DNA of 64,000 nt, taken from positions 274,597-338,596 of the forward strand of contig NZ_NISX01000002.1 of assembly GCF_002591895.1 (NCBI RefSeq). The letters run 5' to 3'. The stretch is from Lacimicrobium alkaliphilum (lineage in GTDB: Bacteria; Pseudomonadota; Gammaproteobacteria; Enterobacterales; Alteromonadaceae). Both the position numbers and the translations under genes were made by a program. Of this stretch, positions 8,287 through 17,303 are shown piece after piece (positions within the stretch are counted from its first letter, which is position 1; every line of letters starts with the position of its first letter). The notes beneath the pieces are model-generated. The model saw only the letters and a program-made list of their open reading frames with translations. It did no database searches and had not been told where the DNA came from.

Positions 8287-9018
8287 TCACAGCCTGGCCT
8301 CCAGCATCAGGCGTTTCATATCCTGCACGGCTTTGGCCAGCCCATCAAAGGCGGCCCGGCCGATAATCGCATGGCCGATGTTCAGTTCGATAATTTCCGC
8401 TAAAGCGGCAATCGGCTTTACGTTGTGATAGTTCAGACCGTGGCCGGCATTCACTTTTAGTCCAAGTTGGTGGGCATAGCTAACACCTTTAGCGATTCGG
8501 GCCAGTTCCTGTTCCCGGACTGCATCCGTTTGAGCATCAGCATAAGCCCCGGTATGAATTTCCACATACGCTGCACCGGTTGCTGCACTGGCTTCAATTT
8601 GCCGGTGTTCTGCATCGATAAACAACGATACTTCAACTCCGGCCGCCATAAGTCTTTCGCAGGCGGGTTTAATTTTGTTGATACCACCAGCCACATCCAA
8701 GCCGCCCTCGGTGGTCAGCTCTTCACGCTTTTCCGGCACCAGACAGCAAAACTGCGGTTTGATGCGCTCAGCTATGGCGAGCATTTCATCGGTTACCGCC
8801 ATCTCCAGGTTCATTCTGGTTTGCAGTGTCTGGCTCAACAGTTCCACATCACGGTCTTTAATATGACGGCGATCTTCCCGCAGATGCACCGTGATCCCAT
8901 CGGCACCCGCCCGCTCTGCTATCTCAGCCCCATGCACGGGGTCCGGGTAAGCCGTACCCCTGGCATTACGTAACGTAGCGATATGATCAATATTGACACC
9001 TAGCAAAATATCTTTCAC
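8287..9018 (-). CDS. pdxJ: Pyridoxine 5'-phosphate synthase
   Basis: Condenses 3-amino-2-oxopropyl phosphate with deoxyxylulose 5-phosphate in vitamin B6 synthesis. The 243-residue TIM-barrel protein starts [20 protein letters not shown], a PdxJ signature, and includes [19 protein letters not shown] and HLREDRRHI. The C-terminal phosphate loop [12 protein letters not shown] is present. Its ATG overlaps the recO stop by four bases, so the two are translationally coupled, the standard recO-pdxJ arrangement. Confidence 0.97.
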   Translation of the reverse strand: MKDILLGVNIDHIATLRNARGTAYPDPVHGAEIAERAGADGITVHLREDRRHIKDRDVELLSQTLQTRMNLEMAVTDEMLAIAERIKPQFCCLVPEKREELTTEGGLDVAGGINKIKPACERLMAAGVEVSLFIDAEHRQIEASAATGAAYVEIHTGAYADAQTDAVREQELARIAKGVSYAHQLGLKVNAGHGLNYHNVKPIAALAEIIELNIGHAIIGRAAFDGLAKAVQDMKRLMLEARL

Positions 9019-9752
9019 CGACTGGACTCCTGAACTGGTTGTAAAAATAATTCCCGACTCTTAAGAGGTTTATTACCCAGCAATGGCCTGAGGGCCTGAC
9101 GGGTCAAACGTTTTGCTGCTTTTAAAGACTCGCTGTGCCACTCTGCCCGGGAAATATCCAGCAAAACATTTCCGCTATAGCTTTTTCCAGGCACATAGCT
9201 ACCACGCTGTTCCATCACTCCCTGTTGTGGCGAAAACTGATACAGAGCGTCAGGCTCAACAGGCTCACCATATTCACCGGTATGAGTCAGTTCAACCCCA
9301 TAACCCAACTGCTGCAGTATCAGTAGTTCAAATTCACGCAGTATGGGCTCAATAGCATCCTTTGCCGCAAGCCCCTGCAAACTCATTGCATAGGCCCGGT
9401 AGAGAATATCAGATGGGATATCTGCTGGTAACAGGCGTAACAGCAACTCATTCAGATACATGGCCGAATAAAGATAGTTTGCATCCAGCTTAAAGGACGC
9501 CCCCATTGCTTCTACGTGGCGTAAATTCTTCAGTTCATGGCGCCCTGTAACGCCTATTTGTAACGGCAGAAAGGGTTGCAAAAGGCTACTTTTAGCCTGC
9601 TTATTATTCCTCACTCCTTTTGCGACAACCCGCTGCCTGCCATGCTCCTGAGTAAATATATCCACCAGAAAACTGGTTTCCCGGTATGCGCGGCGATGTA
9701 ATACATATGCAGAGAGAAAATCTGAGTTCAAGGGGTCAGCATCGGCAATCAA
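9015..9752 (-). CDS. recO: DNA repair protein RecO
   Basis: Loads RecA on SSB-coated single-stranded DNA together with RecR. The 245-residue protein has the N-terminal OB fold ([20 protein letters not shown], then [12 protein letters not shown]) and the helical C-terminal part. The zinc cysteines found in some RecO proteins are absent, as in Escherichia coli. The start is not certain: the frame begins with TTG (9752) and no ATG exists before the conserved AYVLHRR segment, so TTG is probably used. In many relatives era lies directly upstream; here an unknown gene does. Confidence 0.93.
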   Translation of the reverse strand: MIADADPLNSDFLSAYVLHRRAYRETSFLVDIFTQEHGRQRVVAKGVRNNKQAKSSLLQPFLPLQIGVTGRHELKNLRHVEAMGASFKLDANYLYSAMYLNELLLRLLPADIPSDILYRAYAMSLQGLAAKDAIEPILREFELLILQQLGYGVELTHTGEYGEPVEPDALYQFSPQQGVMEQRGSYVPGKSYSGNVLLDISRAEWHSESLKAAKRLTRQALRPLLGNKPLKSRELFLQPVQESSR

Positions 9753-9793
9753 TCATATTAATGATCATATCAGTTAATCTGGTACAGAGCCTG

Positions 9794-10075
9794 TCAGGAC
9801 TGGCGGATCCTGACGATTTTCATATACTCGAATTCCATGCCTGCTACGATTTCTGTTTCCGGATAATAAGTGATATTCACCTGTGCACCCTGTAAGCTGC
9901 GATAGCGTTTCTTGCGTTTGAATCGAAAAGGCACATCATGGCCTTCCAGCATCAGGGTATTCATCAGCCACTCATCGTCCTCACGCTGAACATGCGACAC
10001 CACTTTCATCTGTTCAGAATGTGTGAGGTCCGGATGCTGTTCCAGCAATTGCTTGGTTTTGTCTTTTTTTGCCAT
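9794..10075 (-). CDS. Small basic conserved-looking protein of unknown function
   Basis: A 93-residue highly charged protein with a Lys-rich N-terminus (MAKKDKTKQLLEQHPDLTHS) and no export signal. The middle, DVPFRFKRKKRYRSLQGAQV, is strongly basic and the C-terminal part forms alternating strands (VNITYYPETEIVAGMEF, then MKIVRIRQS), so nucleic-acid binding is possible but not shown. It lies upstream of recO on the same strand, 41 nt away, and diverges from the lipoprotein gene at 10166. I do not recognise a named family. Confidence 0.65.
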   Translation of the reverse strand: MAKKDKTKQLLEQHPDLTHSEQMKVVSHVQREDDEWLMNTLMLEGHDVPFRFKRKKRYRSLQGAQVNITYYPETEIVAGMEFEYMKIVRIRQS

Positions 10076-10165
10076 GCTTTTACCCTGAATCTTTTAGTGG
10101 CTTGCTTTTGCCCCCTGCTCTGCTTAGTCTGACAGACCGGATCAAGACAGGGAAGCGGTATCAAC

Positions 10166-10684
10166 GTGCACATTCTACTTATCACTATCATGCTTTGGCT
10201 GTTGAGTGGCTGTACAGAACCCTCTCAGCAATCGGAATCGCAGCGCCGACTAGCCTCGGTGCACCAACAAGCAAAAGAACACCTGATAATGGCTCAGCGT
10301 GCCGTCACCTTCGAAGTGCTCGATACCCCCGGCCAACAACTGCAGAAAATCTTTCAGGCTCATCACCTTTTTATAGAAGCCCGACAAGTATACCGTAAAG
10401 CCGACGTTTTTGGACTGGCACCTGAGTCCTTTTCTGATTTCGAAGATAAACTGGCTACATTTAACCCGCGACTGGCTGAATATGCACTGGATCTGATGCG
10501 GGAACTGATGGACCGTACCCTGGTTTTGCGTAAAAAAGTCCAGAAAATTCGTAACGCTGAATCTGGTGTAGGTAACGTGTCGGGAGACGAGTCCATCAGG
10601 CGCCTGTCGAGGCTTTACAACGAAGAGGTCTACAAATGCTGCCTTAAAGACATCTATACAGTAATAGAAATCCTGCATGAATAG
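10166..10684 (+). CDS. Putative lipoprotein of unknown function
   Basis: A 172-residue protein beginning MHILLITIMLWLLSGC: a short signal peptide with lipobox LSGC, giving lipidated Cys16. The GTG start at 10166 is needed for this signal, since the next in-frame ATG (10190) would leave only seven residues before the Cys. AGGGA lies about 12 nt upstream. The mature part is almost entirely helical and charged, with likely coiled coils (about 75-130). Its stop TAG (10682-10684) is followed in the same frame by 47 further sense codons (see 10685-10828), so the gene may be a truncated form of a longer one. No family recognised. Confidence 0.65.
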   Translation: MHILLITIMLWLLSGCTEPSQQSESQRRLASVHQQAKEHLIMAQRAVTFEVLDTPGQQLQKIFQAHHLFIEARQVYRKADVFGLAPESFSDFEDKLATFNPRLAEYALDLMRELMDRTLVLRKKVQKIRNAESGVGNVSGDESIRRLSRLYNEEVYKCCLKDIYTVIEILHE

Positions 10685-10828
10685 CAGCCACAAACCTACT
10701 CAGATGTCGTTCAGCTTGGCATGCGGGCTACGGATGAAATGGTAAAAATACTACAAGACAGAAACCATGCTGCGATTTTTCAGCAAAAGCTCGATGGATT
10801 AAAAAACACTAAACTCACGGACCTGTAA
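10685..10828 (+). pseudogene. In-frame coding-like continuation after the lipoprotein stop
   Basis: Directly after the TAG that ends the lipoprotein, the same frame stays open for 47 codons to TAA at 10826-10828. It has an ordinary amphipathic composition (YSDVVQLGMRATDEMVKIL, then a helix ending KNTKLTDL). An internal ATG at 10721 would give 35 residues but has no clear ribosome site. It may be the tail of a longer protein cut off by a nonsense mutation, or the remnant of another gene. Which one cannot be decided from this sequence. Confidence 0.4.
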
Positions 10829-10836
10829 TGACCTCT

Positions 10837-11161
10837 GGCAGAGGCGCTGAGACGCAGAGGAGTAATTAGTTATAAGTCTGCAGCCATCAGCTTTCAGTCA
10901 CTAAAACACAACCCCCAGATTGACGGCAGATTACCGCACTTTTTCTGACAACTGACAGCTGATCACTGAAAACTTGTTAGTTAGTCCAATAAATTGGACC
11001 CTACAGTTACCGTCTTCGAGTCCTTCGTGGCTGAAGCCCTTTGGACCACGAAGCGCACGAAGAGCACGAAGAAAGCTGCTGTTAGCCGGATGCATAGGTG
11101 CAGAGAGGTATTAACGGTTTAGTCCTTTTTACCTCTCTGTGTCCTCTGTGTCTCTGTGGTG
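10837..11161. repeat. Degenerate CAGAG-type inverted-repeat element
   Basis: The intergenic stretch 10829-11204 holds no gene but is full of repeats. Its left end (GCGCTGAGACGCAGAGGAG, about 10844-10862) and its right end (11132-11161, which read in reverse starts CACCACAGAGACACAGAGG) form an imperfect inverted pair of the same family as the elements at 3656 and 8067. Between them lie further inverted pairs, including 10984-10999 and the CACGAAG pair. Confidence 0.5.
10984..10999. repeat. Short perfect palindrome
   Basis: GTCCAATAAATTGGAC: seven-base arms GTCCAAT/ATTGGAC around AA. It lies inside the repeat nest between the lipoprotein and recJ. It could be an operator or another remnant end; no gene start is nearby. 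Confidence 0.5.
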
Positions 11162-11196
11162 AAGTTTCTTTTTCGTGCCTTTCGTGTGGTTCGTGA
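11045..11196. repeat. CACGAAG-type inverted repeat pair
   Basis: The left arm (11045-11075) contains CACGAAG/GCACGAAG words every 8-9 bases. The right arm (11165-11196) is its imperfect reverse complement, with TTCGTG words at the same spacing. It interleaves with the right end of the CAGAG-type element. The architecture (short purine-rich word, period 8-9, inverted ends) is the same with a different word. It ends eight bases before the recJ stop codon. Confidence 0.5.
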
Positions 11197-11204
11197 TAAA
11201 GACA

Positions 11205-12932
11205 TCAGCCGATGGCGGCCAGTGCTTCTACCATCAGTTGCAGCGATACTTTGCCGCGGAAATAATTAATATCCAGCCGGTAAGCCAGTTGTACGGTTTT
11301 GGATTGCGGGTTTGGCCATCGCTTCAGATCCACGTTAAAAGCGATCGCATCAATCAGCTTGCCACCAGGCTCACGCACCATCATCTTAAGATGCTTGCTG
11401 CCCACCAGGCGCTGATCAACAAGTTCAAACTCACCATCAAACAACGGCTCTTCAAAGCCCTGGCCCCAGGGGCCACCGTCTTTGAGTTGTTGCGCGAAAT
11501 CCAGATTCAGTTCTGTACTGCCCAATCGCCCGTCGCTGATGATTTGGCCTTCCAGCGGATGGCCCTGCAACCACTCTTCGGCAGTCTGACTGAATACGGC
11601 TTCAAAGGCCTTGAGATTTTCCACTTTCAGAGAGAGCCCGGCGGCCATGGCATGGCCACCAAACTTGTCGATAATCCCCGGATAGCGACTGTTGATTTCC
11701 TCCAGCAGATCCCGAATATGCAATCCGGGAATCGAGCGGGCAGATCCTTTGACAATCTCATCATCCTGATGCGCAAAAGCAATCGTCGGCCGGAAATATT
11801 GTTCCTTGATACGACCTGCCAGAATGCCAATTACACCCTGATGCCAGTCACTCTGGTACAAAACCAGGCCAAAGGGCAATTGCTGCTGATTAAAACTCAG
11901 CTGCTCAAGGGCTTTGAGAGCCTCACTCTGCATACTGGCTTCAATTTCACGCCGCTCCCGATTCAGGCTATCCAGTTGCACTGCCATCTGCCTCGCGATA
12001 CCTTGTTCCTCTGTCAGCAGACATTCAATGCCCGTGGCCATATCGTCCAGTCTGCCGGCGGCGTTTAATCGGGGCCCAACAACAAAACCGAGATCGCTGG
12101 CCTGGATCCGGGCCGGTTCTCGCCCTGCCACTTCGAGCATCGCAGAAATTCCCGGCCGACAGCGACCACTGCGAATCCGCTGCAATCCCTGATACACCAG
12201 AATTCGGTTGTTGGCATCCAGTTTGACCACATCGGCTACCGTTCCCAGTGCCACCAGATCGAGAAAATCGGCGGGATTGGGGGCTTTTTCCCCTCTTTTT
12301 TCAAACCAGCCCTGTTGTTGTAACTCCCGGCACAGCGCCAGCATCAGATAGAAAGCCACCCCCACGCCCGCCAGGTTCTTGGAAGGAAAGCCACAGTCTG
12401 AAAGATTGGGATTAACGATCGCATCGGCTTCAGGCAATTGCTCCGCTGGCAGGTGGTGATCGGTAATCACCAGTTGCATGCCCAGCTCACGCGCGCGTTT
12501 TGCGCCGTTTAAACAGGCGATACCATTATCTACAGTCAGCAACAGTTGCGCCCCTTGCTGATGAGCGACCTCGACAATTTCGGGGCTCAGCCCATAACCA
12601 AAATCGAAGCGATTAGGCACCAGATAATCCACCTGACTGAATCCCATCGCTTTTAATGCCAGCACACAGAGCGCCGTACTGGTAGCCCCATCGGCATCAA
12701 AATCTCCGATAATCATTACCCGGGTCTGGTTTTCTAAAGCCCGCGTCAGAGAGGAAACGGCAGTATCAATGCCTTTGAGTTGCCGGTAATGGGCAAGATT
12801 GGCGGTCTGGCGCTGCAACTCAGATTCACTGACGATGCCGCGGCTGGCATAGATATGCTGAAGCCTGGGATGCAATGTACTGTGTTTATCTCGCCACTGA
12901 CCAGCAGGCCGTTGAGTAAGCTTAATTGTCAT
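11205..12932 (-). CDS. recJ: Single-stranded-DNA-specific 5'-3' exonuclease RecJ
   Basis: Degrades single-stranded DNA in the RecF pathway and in mismatch and base-excision repair. The protein has the DHH-superfamily motifs: IIGDFDADGATSTALCVLAL (motif I), LLTVDNGIACLN, and VITDHHLP (the DHH motif). The DHHA1 part has GGHAMAAGLSL. I chose the ATG at 12932 (MTIKLTQRPAG, 575 residues); a 22-residue longer frame exists but reads through the hairpin at 12951-12969 and is not RecJ-like. The gene follows dsbC and xerD as in E. coli, but no prfB-lysS follows; the repeat nest does. Confidence 0.95.
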   Translation of the reverse strand: MTIKLTQRPAGQWRDKHSTLHPRLQHIYASRGIVSESELQRQTANLAHYRQLKGIDTAVSSLTRALENQTRVMIIGDFDADGATSTALCVLALKAMGFSQVDYLVPNRFDFGYGLSPEIVEVAHQQGAQLLLTVDNGIACLNGAKRARELGMQLVITDHHLPAEQLPEADAIVNPNLSDCGFPSKNLAGVGVAFYLMLALCRELQQQGWFEKRGEKAPNPADFLDLVALGTVADVVKLDANNRILVYQGLQRIRSGRCRPGISAMLEVAGREPARIQASDLGFVVGPRLNAAGRLDDMATGIECLLTEEQGIARQMAVQLDSLNRERREIEASMQSEALKALEQLSFNQQQLPFGLVLYQSDWHQGVIGILAGRIKEQYFRPTIAFAHQDDEIVKGSARSIPGLHIRDLLEEINSRYPGIIDKFGGHAMAAGLSLKVENLKAFEAVFSQTAEEWLQGHPLEGQIISDGRLGSTELNLDFAQQLKDGGPWGQGFEEPLFDGEFELVDQRLVGSKHLKMMVREPGGKLIDAIAFNVDLKRWPNPQSKTVQLAYRLDINYFRGKVSLQLMVEALAAIG

Positions 12933-12950
12933 AGAAGAATCATTGATATG

Positions 12951-12969
12951 CCCTCCCAAACAGGGAGGG
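12951..12969 (-). terminator. GC-rich hairpin between dsbC and recJ
   Basis: CCCTCCC, five-base loop, GGGAGGG. A stable seven-base stem with no T-tract, just after the dsbC stop and 19 nt before the recJ start on the minus strand. It may reduce read-through or protect the upstream message rather than terminate. Confidence 0.45.
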
Positions 12970-12978
12970 AAGACTGGC

Positions 12979-13701
12979 TCAGGAATTAATATCGTCAAGA
13001 ATCTTAATCAGTTCAGCAGGCGGCTGATAGCCCGGGATCATATTACCATTACCCAGAATAATGGCGGGTGTACCCTGCACCCCAACCTGCTGGCCAAAGT
13101 TATAATGGGCACTCACCTGATTTTTACAGCTCTTATTGCTGATATCCTGACCGGCTTTGGCATCAGTCATCGCTTGCTGAGGATTCTCAGCACACCAGAC
13201 TGAAACCAGGGATTTAAAGCCATCGCTGCTCACGCCGCCGCGGGGAAATGCCAGATAGCGCACAGTAATCCCCTTCGCGTTGTAGCTATCAATTTGCGAA
13301 TGCAGCTTACGACAATAGCCACAGGTGGTATCGGTAAAAACGGTGACTTCATATTTCTCATTCTGGGCCTTAAATTCAATCACCGAATCTGAAAACCGCT
13401 CTAAACCCTGCAAGCGCACCACAGACAAGGCTTCTTCTGTTTCATTCTGCAGGCCTTTATCCAGATTAAAGACTTTGCCATGTAACAGATAGGTACCGTC
13501 TTCACTGATGTAAAACAGCCCTCTGTTGGTCATAGCCTGGAGTAAGCCGGGCACCGGTGACGGTTTTATACTGTCAACAGACAGCCCGATACTGTCGGTG
13601 ATCTTAGCTCGCAGATCTGCATACTCCTGTTGCGCCTGAGCAGTGAAAGACAAGACTGCAAGCAGACCGGAAATGGCAATAAAAGAGAAGGTTCTAATCA
13701 T
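12979..13701 (-). CDS. dsbC: Thiol:disulfide interchange protein DsbC
   Basis: Periplasmic disulfide isomerase, kept reduced by DsbD. The 240-residue protein starts with a signal peptide (MIRTFSFIAISGLLAVLSFT, cleavage near AQA). An N-terminal dimerisation domain follows, then a thioredoxin domain with active site TTCGYCRK (Cys127 and Cys130). A second Cys pair (WCAENP and SNKSCKN) matches the structural disulfide of DsbC. The cis-proline loop QGTPAIIL is present. It lies between xerD and recJ, the conserved order. Confidence 0.95.
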   Translation of the reverse strand: MIRTFSFIAISGLLAVLSFTAQAQQEYADLRAKITDSIGLSVDSIKPSPVPGLLQAMTNRGLFYISEDGTYLLHGKVFNLDKGLQNETEEALSVVRLQGLERFSDSVIEFKAQNEKYEVTVFTDTTCGYCRKLHSQIDSYNAKGITVRYLAFPRGGVSSDGFKSLVSVWCAENPQQAMTDAKAGQDISNKSCKNQVSAHYNFGQQVGVQGTPAIILGNGNMIPGYQPPAELIKILDDINS

Positions 13702-13887
13702 AAAATATCCGAAACAGCGGTGGATTAATTATCAGACCTGACAAAGCAGGAGATTCTTTCAGTCGCCCATTGTAAACGCTGACCGTTCAGGATACCAATC
13801 TGAACAGGATAAACCGCTGTTATTCAGCGCTCACTGCTGCTCCGTTGTCTCTCAGCGTCACTATGGCGCAGTTATTCTGCCCACGCC

Positions 13888-14817
13888 TTATCCTCTGGGA
13901 TGATGTTCATTTATCAGGTTTTGCAGCCTCTGTGTGGCCACGTGAGTGTAAATCTGGGTAGTGGAGAGATCAGAATGCCCCAGCAGCATCTGTACCACCC
14001 GCAAGTCTGCACCATGGTTGAGTAAATGCGTGGCAAACGCATGCCGCATGGTATGAGGTGACAGACTCTGATCGATTCCTGCGCGCTCGGCATAGTATCG
14101 TATCCGATGCCAGAAAGTCTGGCGGGTCATCTGCCGGCCACGACTGGAAGGAAACAACACATCGCTTTGCTGCTTTAACAACATTGCTCTGCCGGCGCGC
14201 AAATACTCCTGAATCCAGCTTAAGGCCTCTTCCCCCAAAGGTACCAGGCGTTCCTTATTTCCTTTACCGGTAATACGTACCACCCCTTGTACCGTGCTGA
14301 GCTGGCCTAATCTCAGGCCCACCAGCTCTGACACGCGTAACCCGGTCGCGTAGAGGACTTCGAGCATAGCCTTGTCACGTAGTTGGATGGGTTCATTCGT
14401 ATCAGGTGCTTCGAGTAAGGCTTCAACCTGGTGCTCACTTAAGGTTTTTGGCAGAAACTTACCCAGCCTGGGATTTTGTAGCAGCGCCAGTGGATCATCT
14501 TCACGGAGGCCCTGTGTGATCTGGAATTTTATCAGGGCACGTAAGCTGGACAGAAACCGCGCCGTACTGCGCTCTGACAATCCCTGATCATAGCGATCGG
14601 CAAGGTAGTGCTGCAATTGTTGCAGGTTAAAAGCATCAATAGTGGTTTCCTGTACACTCAGGCTCTTACAAAACCGCGTTAAATCACTGCGATAAGCCGA
14701 TAACGTATTTTCACTCAGGCCCTTTTCCAGCCACAGCATGTCGATAAAACCGTCTACTAAGGCAACATTCTGGCTCAGGGCTTTGCTGACAGGGGCATTT
14801 TCTGGTGAATTCGTCAC
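13888..14817 (-). CDS. xerD: Site-specific tyrosine recombinase XerD
   Basis: Acts with XerC at dif to resolve chromosome dimers. At 309 residues it has an N-terminal SAM-like core-binding domain (FIDMLWLEKGLSENTLSAY) and a catalytic domain with the conserved set: Arg in YATGLRVSELVGL, Lys in ITGKGNKERLVPL, HxxR in LSPHTMRHAFATHLL, His in LLGHSDLSTT and the nucleophile Tyr in QIYTHV. Position before dsbC-recJ, with fldB diverging on the other side, identifies it as XerD rather than XerC. The 186-bp gap to dsbC (13702-13887) shows no gene. Confidence 0.95.
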   Translation of the reverse strand: MTNSPENAPVSKALSQNVALVDGFIDMLWLEKGLSENTLSAYRSDLTRFCKSLSVQETTIDAFNLQQLQHYLADRYDQGLSERSTARFLSSLRALIKFQITQGLREDDPLALLQNPRLGKFLPKTLSEHQVEALLEAPDTNEPIQLRDKAMLEVLYATGLRVSELVGLRLGQLSTVQGVVRITGKGNKERLVPLGEEALSWIQEYLRAGRAMLLKQQSDVLFPSSRGRQMTRQTFWHRIRYYAERAGIDQSLSPHTMRHAFATHLLNHGADLRVVQMLLGHSDLSTTQIYTHVATQRLQNLINEHHPRG

Positions 14818-14962
14818 AGGGGGTCATCGGTTAAAAAGCAATAACGCCTATGCTAACACCGACAACAAGAGCGGCTGAAGATAAAAAGCCGCTGCCCCAA
14901 ACTGGATCTCATGGAATTAACCAAGCACAATATGCGCAAATCTCAGCAAGTGATCCCATTTA

Positions 14963-15493
14963 ATGACTGACACCAGTGCCCAAATTGGTCTTTTCTACGG
15001 TTCCAGTACCTGTTACACAGAAATGGCCGGTGAAAAAATTCGAGATGCATTAGGCGAAGATCTGGTGGAGCTTCACAACATTAAAGAGGTCTCACTCGAA
15101 GACGCGCAGCAATATGACATACTGATTTTCGGTATCTCTACCTGGGACTTCGGCGAATTGCAGGAGGACTGGGAATCATGCTGGGATGATATCCGCAACC
15201 TGGATCTCAAAGGCAAGGTTGTCGCTCTCTATGGCCTTGGCGATCAAATTGGTTATACCGACTGGTTTCAGGATGCGCTGGGGATGCTGCATGACGAACT
15301 GGTGTTACTGGGTTGTCAAATCATCGGTTACTGGCCTAATCAGGGCTACGAGTTTGCCGCCTCAAAGGCCCTGACCGAAGATGGCAGCCATTTTGTCGGA
15401 CTGTCACTGGATGATGAAAATCAATACGATCTGAGCGAAGCGCGTATCGACAAATGGGTGGATCAGCTACTCGAAGAAATGCAGCAATTATGA
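14963..15493 (+). CDS. fldB: Flavodoxin (FldB-like)
   Basis: Small FMN electron carrier of 176 residues. The phosphate-binding loop is [16 protein letters not shown] near residues 11-26, and the isoalloxazine-binding loops [14 protein letters not shown] (about 61-74) and [19 protein letters not shown] (about 92-110) are typical of long-chain flavodoxins. FldB is the usual gene next to xerD in enterobacteria, which supports the symbol. It diverges from xerD across a 145-bp gap and is followed at 46 nt by folM. Confidence 0.88.
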   Translation: MTDTSAQIGLFYGSSTCYTEMAGEKIRDALGEDLVELHNIKEVSLEDAQQYDILIFGISTWDFGELQEDWESCWDDIRNLDLKGKVVALYGLGDQIGYTDWFQDALGMLHDELVLLGCQIIGYWPNQGYEFAASKALTEDGSHFVGLSLDDENQYDLSEARIDKWVDQLLEEMQQL

Positions 15494-15539
15494 ACCGAAA
15501 TGCCCGCCCTCTCGTAAACGGTATTATTTGGATCAGATA

Positions 15540-16250
15540 ATGCCGGAATCCAAACCCGTAATATTAATCACCGGTGCCGCCCAGCGTATTGGTCTGTATT
15601 GTGCAAAAGCCCTGAATCGACAGGACCATAAAGTCGTCATCAGTTATCGTCGTCAGCGACCTGTTCTGGACACCCTGACAGAAAAAGGCATTGACTGTAT
15701 TCAGGCAGATTTTTCCACTGCTGCCGGGGTTGAGGCCTTTATCGACGTCATCCGTCAACGTTACCCCCGCCTGCGCGCCATTATTCATAATGCCTCTGAC
15801 TGGAAAACGGACAGTGATCAATGCCAGGCAGAGATTTTTGCACAAATGATGGCCGTTCACGCCCAGGCCCCTATGCTGATTAACCGACAACTTGCATCTC
15901 TGCTTTGCACCGATAAAAGCGATATTATTCATCTAACAGATTATGTCGCCAGTACCGGTAGCAGCAAGCATATGGCTTATGCCGCTTCCAAGGCGGCGCT
16001 GGAAAACCTGACGCTGTCTTTTGCCCGATTACTGGCGCCAAAGATAAAGGTTAATGCCATTGCCCCGGCACTGATCTGTTTCAACGAAGGCGATGATGAG
16101 GCCTATCGCCAGAAGGCTCTGCAAAAATCACTGTTGCGCATTGAGCCCGGCGAACAGGAAGTGATGAGAACCATCACATGGCTACTAGAGTCTGACTATG
16201 TCACCGGCCGCATTATAGCGCTCGATGGTGGTCGCCACCTTAAATTCTGA
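15540..16250 (+). CDS. folM: Dihydromonapterin reductase FolM (short-chain dehydrogenase)
   Basis: NADPH-dependent reductase that makes tetrahydromonapterin. Rossmann motif ILITGAAQRIGLYCAKAL near the N-terminus; active-site segment with YAASKAALENLTLSFARLLAP (Tyr and Lys of YxxxK); LNEGDDEAYRQKALQKS-like loop and a C-terminal LDGGRHL, all as remembered for E. coli FolM, including the IIHLTDYV segment. The frame opens with TTG at 15528, but the ATG at 15540 fits the family start better. The stop overlaps the next ATG by one base (TGATG), so the following zincin-like gene is co-translated. Confidence 0.88.
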   Translation: MPESKPVILITGAAQRIGLYCAKALNRQDHKVVISYRRQRPVLDTLTEKGIDCIQADFSTAAGVEAFIDVIRQRYPRLRAIIHNASDWKTDSDQCQAEIFAQMMAVHAQAPMLINRQLASLLCTDKSDIIHLTDYVASTGSSKHMAYAASKAALENLTLSFARLLAPKIKVNAIAPALICFNEGDDEAYRQKALQKSLLRIEPGEQEVMRTITWLLESDYVTGRIIALDGGRHLKF

Positions 16251-17035
16251 TGCCACTGCCCAGGCTGCACCGCCCCTATTATCGCAATGGCCCGGATCAC
16301 CGGGAAGGTCAGGATGTCAGCTTTGCCGATATCAACCGTATCTTCGGTTTTCGGACTGTCATTGTTGGCAAGTGGGTCAGTAAAGAAGAACAACAGCTGG
16401 CGGCCAACCTGTTTTTTGATGCCTTTTGTGATCTGATGCTGATCCTGTCGGTACCTGAGCAGGTGATCTCCCTCAACGGCCAGCTTTCACTCACCTTTGG
16501 CAGTGGTGGCAGTAAATATGCCAGTGCCCATTATGAGGCCCACACGCGAACCCTTGCGCTGGCCAAAAACGCCGGTGGAGGCGCCCTGGCCCATGAATGG
16601 TTTCACGCTTTTGATCATTACATTTGTCCGCGCGTTTTTCTTCAGGTGAGTCGGACAGATTTTGCCTCAGCCTGCTGGCTGGAAAAAACACCATTGCTCG
16701 ATCATCCACTCAATCAACGACTGGCAAATTGGTTTAAGGTTCTTTTTCTCACTGACGACGGACAAGGTGGCAGCGCCTACCTTCAACAAGCAGTAAAAAT
16801 CGATAAATCATTGAAAAGCTTTTACTTTGCACAACCTCAGGAACTGGCCGCCCGGGCATTTGAAGCGATAGTGCAAAATCAGCAGCTTAAAAATGCCTTT
16901 CTGGTTCAAGGTACCAAACAAAGTCAGGAAGCGCAGATGGGCCTGTACCCACAAGCGACCCAGCTGCAAACATTACAAGCCGTTCTTTTTGAGTACTTTT
17001 ACCTGTTGGGACGGGCGCTGGACGGGCGAGCCTGA
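16250..17035 (+). CDS. Zincin-motif protein of unknown function (CLCA_X-like)
   Basis: A 261-residue soluble protein with no signal peptide. The centre has GGGALAHEWFHAFDHYI: an HExxH zincin motif (HEWFH) followed by a further His, as in zinc metallopeptidases. I recall proteins of this type being labelled CLCA_X family in marine gammaproteobacteria, without known function. The remainder has alternating helices and an acidic/aromatic C-terminus. Start overlaps the folM stop by one base, suggesting one operon fldB-folM-this gene. Whether it is a peptidase or only keeps the fold is unknown. Confidence 0.7.
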   Translation: MPLPRLHRPYYRNGPDHREGQDVSFADINRIFGFRTVIVGKWVSKEEQQLAANLFFDAFCDLMLILSVPEQVISLNGQLSLTFGSGGSKYASAHYEAHTRTLALAKNAGGGALAHEWFHAFDHYICPRVFLQVSRTDFASACWLEKTPLLDHPLNQRLANWFKVLFLTDDGQGGSAYLQQAVKIDKSLKSFYFAQPQELAARAFEAIVQNQQLKNAFLVQGTKQSQEAQMGLYPQATQLQTLQAVLFEYFYLLGRALDGRA

Positions 17036-17303
17036 GTCACCGGGGTATTGTTTCTTAACCTGTATAAAGAATAGAAGTTACTCAGCTGCAGTGGCGTAAT
17101 ATCAACAGCGAGCACCCTGTCTCAATCCATAGCTAGCCGTTACGCCAGCACACCTTGTGAACATCAGACATGTGAGCTCCCGACTGATTGAACGGGAGAT
17201 GGTTGAAACGGCTTCCGATTACCATAACTCGCACGAAAATCCTTGCATTGGATCAAATAATATTTATAATTTTCAGAAATTACTGAAACTTGTGAAAATA
17301 AAT

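Noticed and set aside
8063..8290. 75-codon open frame covering the whole element between acpS and pdxJ
   Set aside because: Its ends are translations of the CAGAG repeats (QRAQRAQR type) and its start lies inside pdxJ-side repeat sequence. Such frames arise wherever these repeats are translated.
9781..9820. Hairpin GTCAGGA/TCCTGAC at the end of the gene at 9794
   Set aside because: It lies within the coding end and has no T-tract in the direction of transcription.
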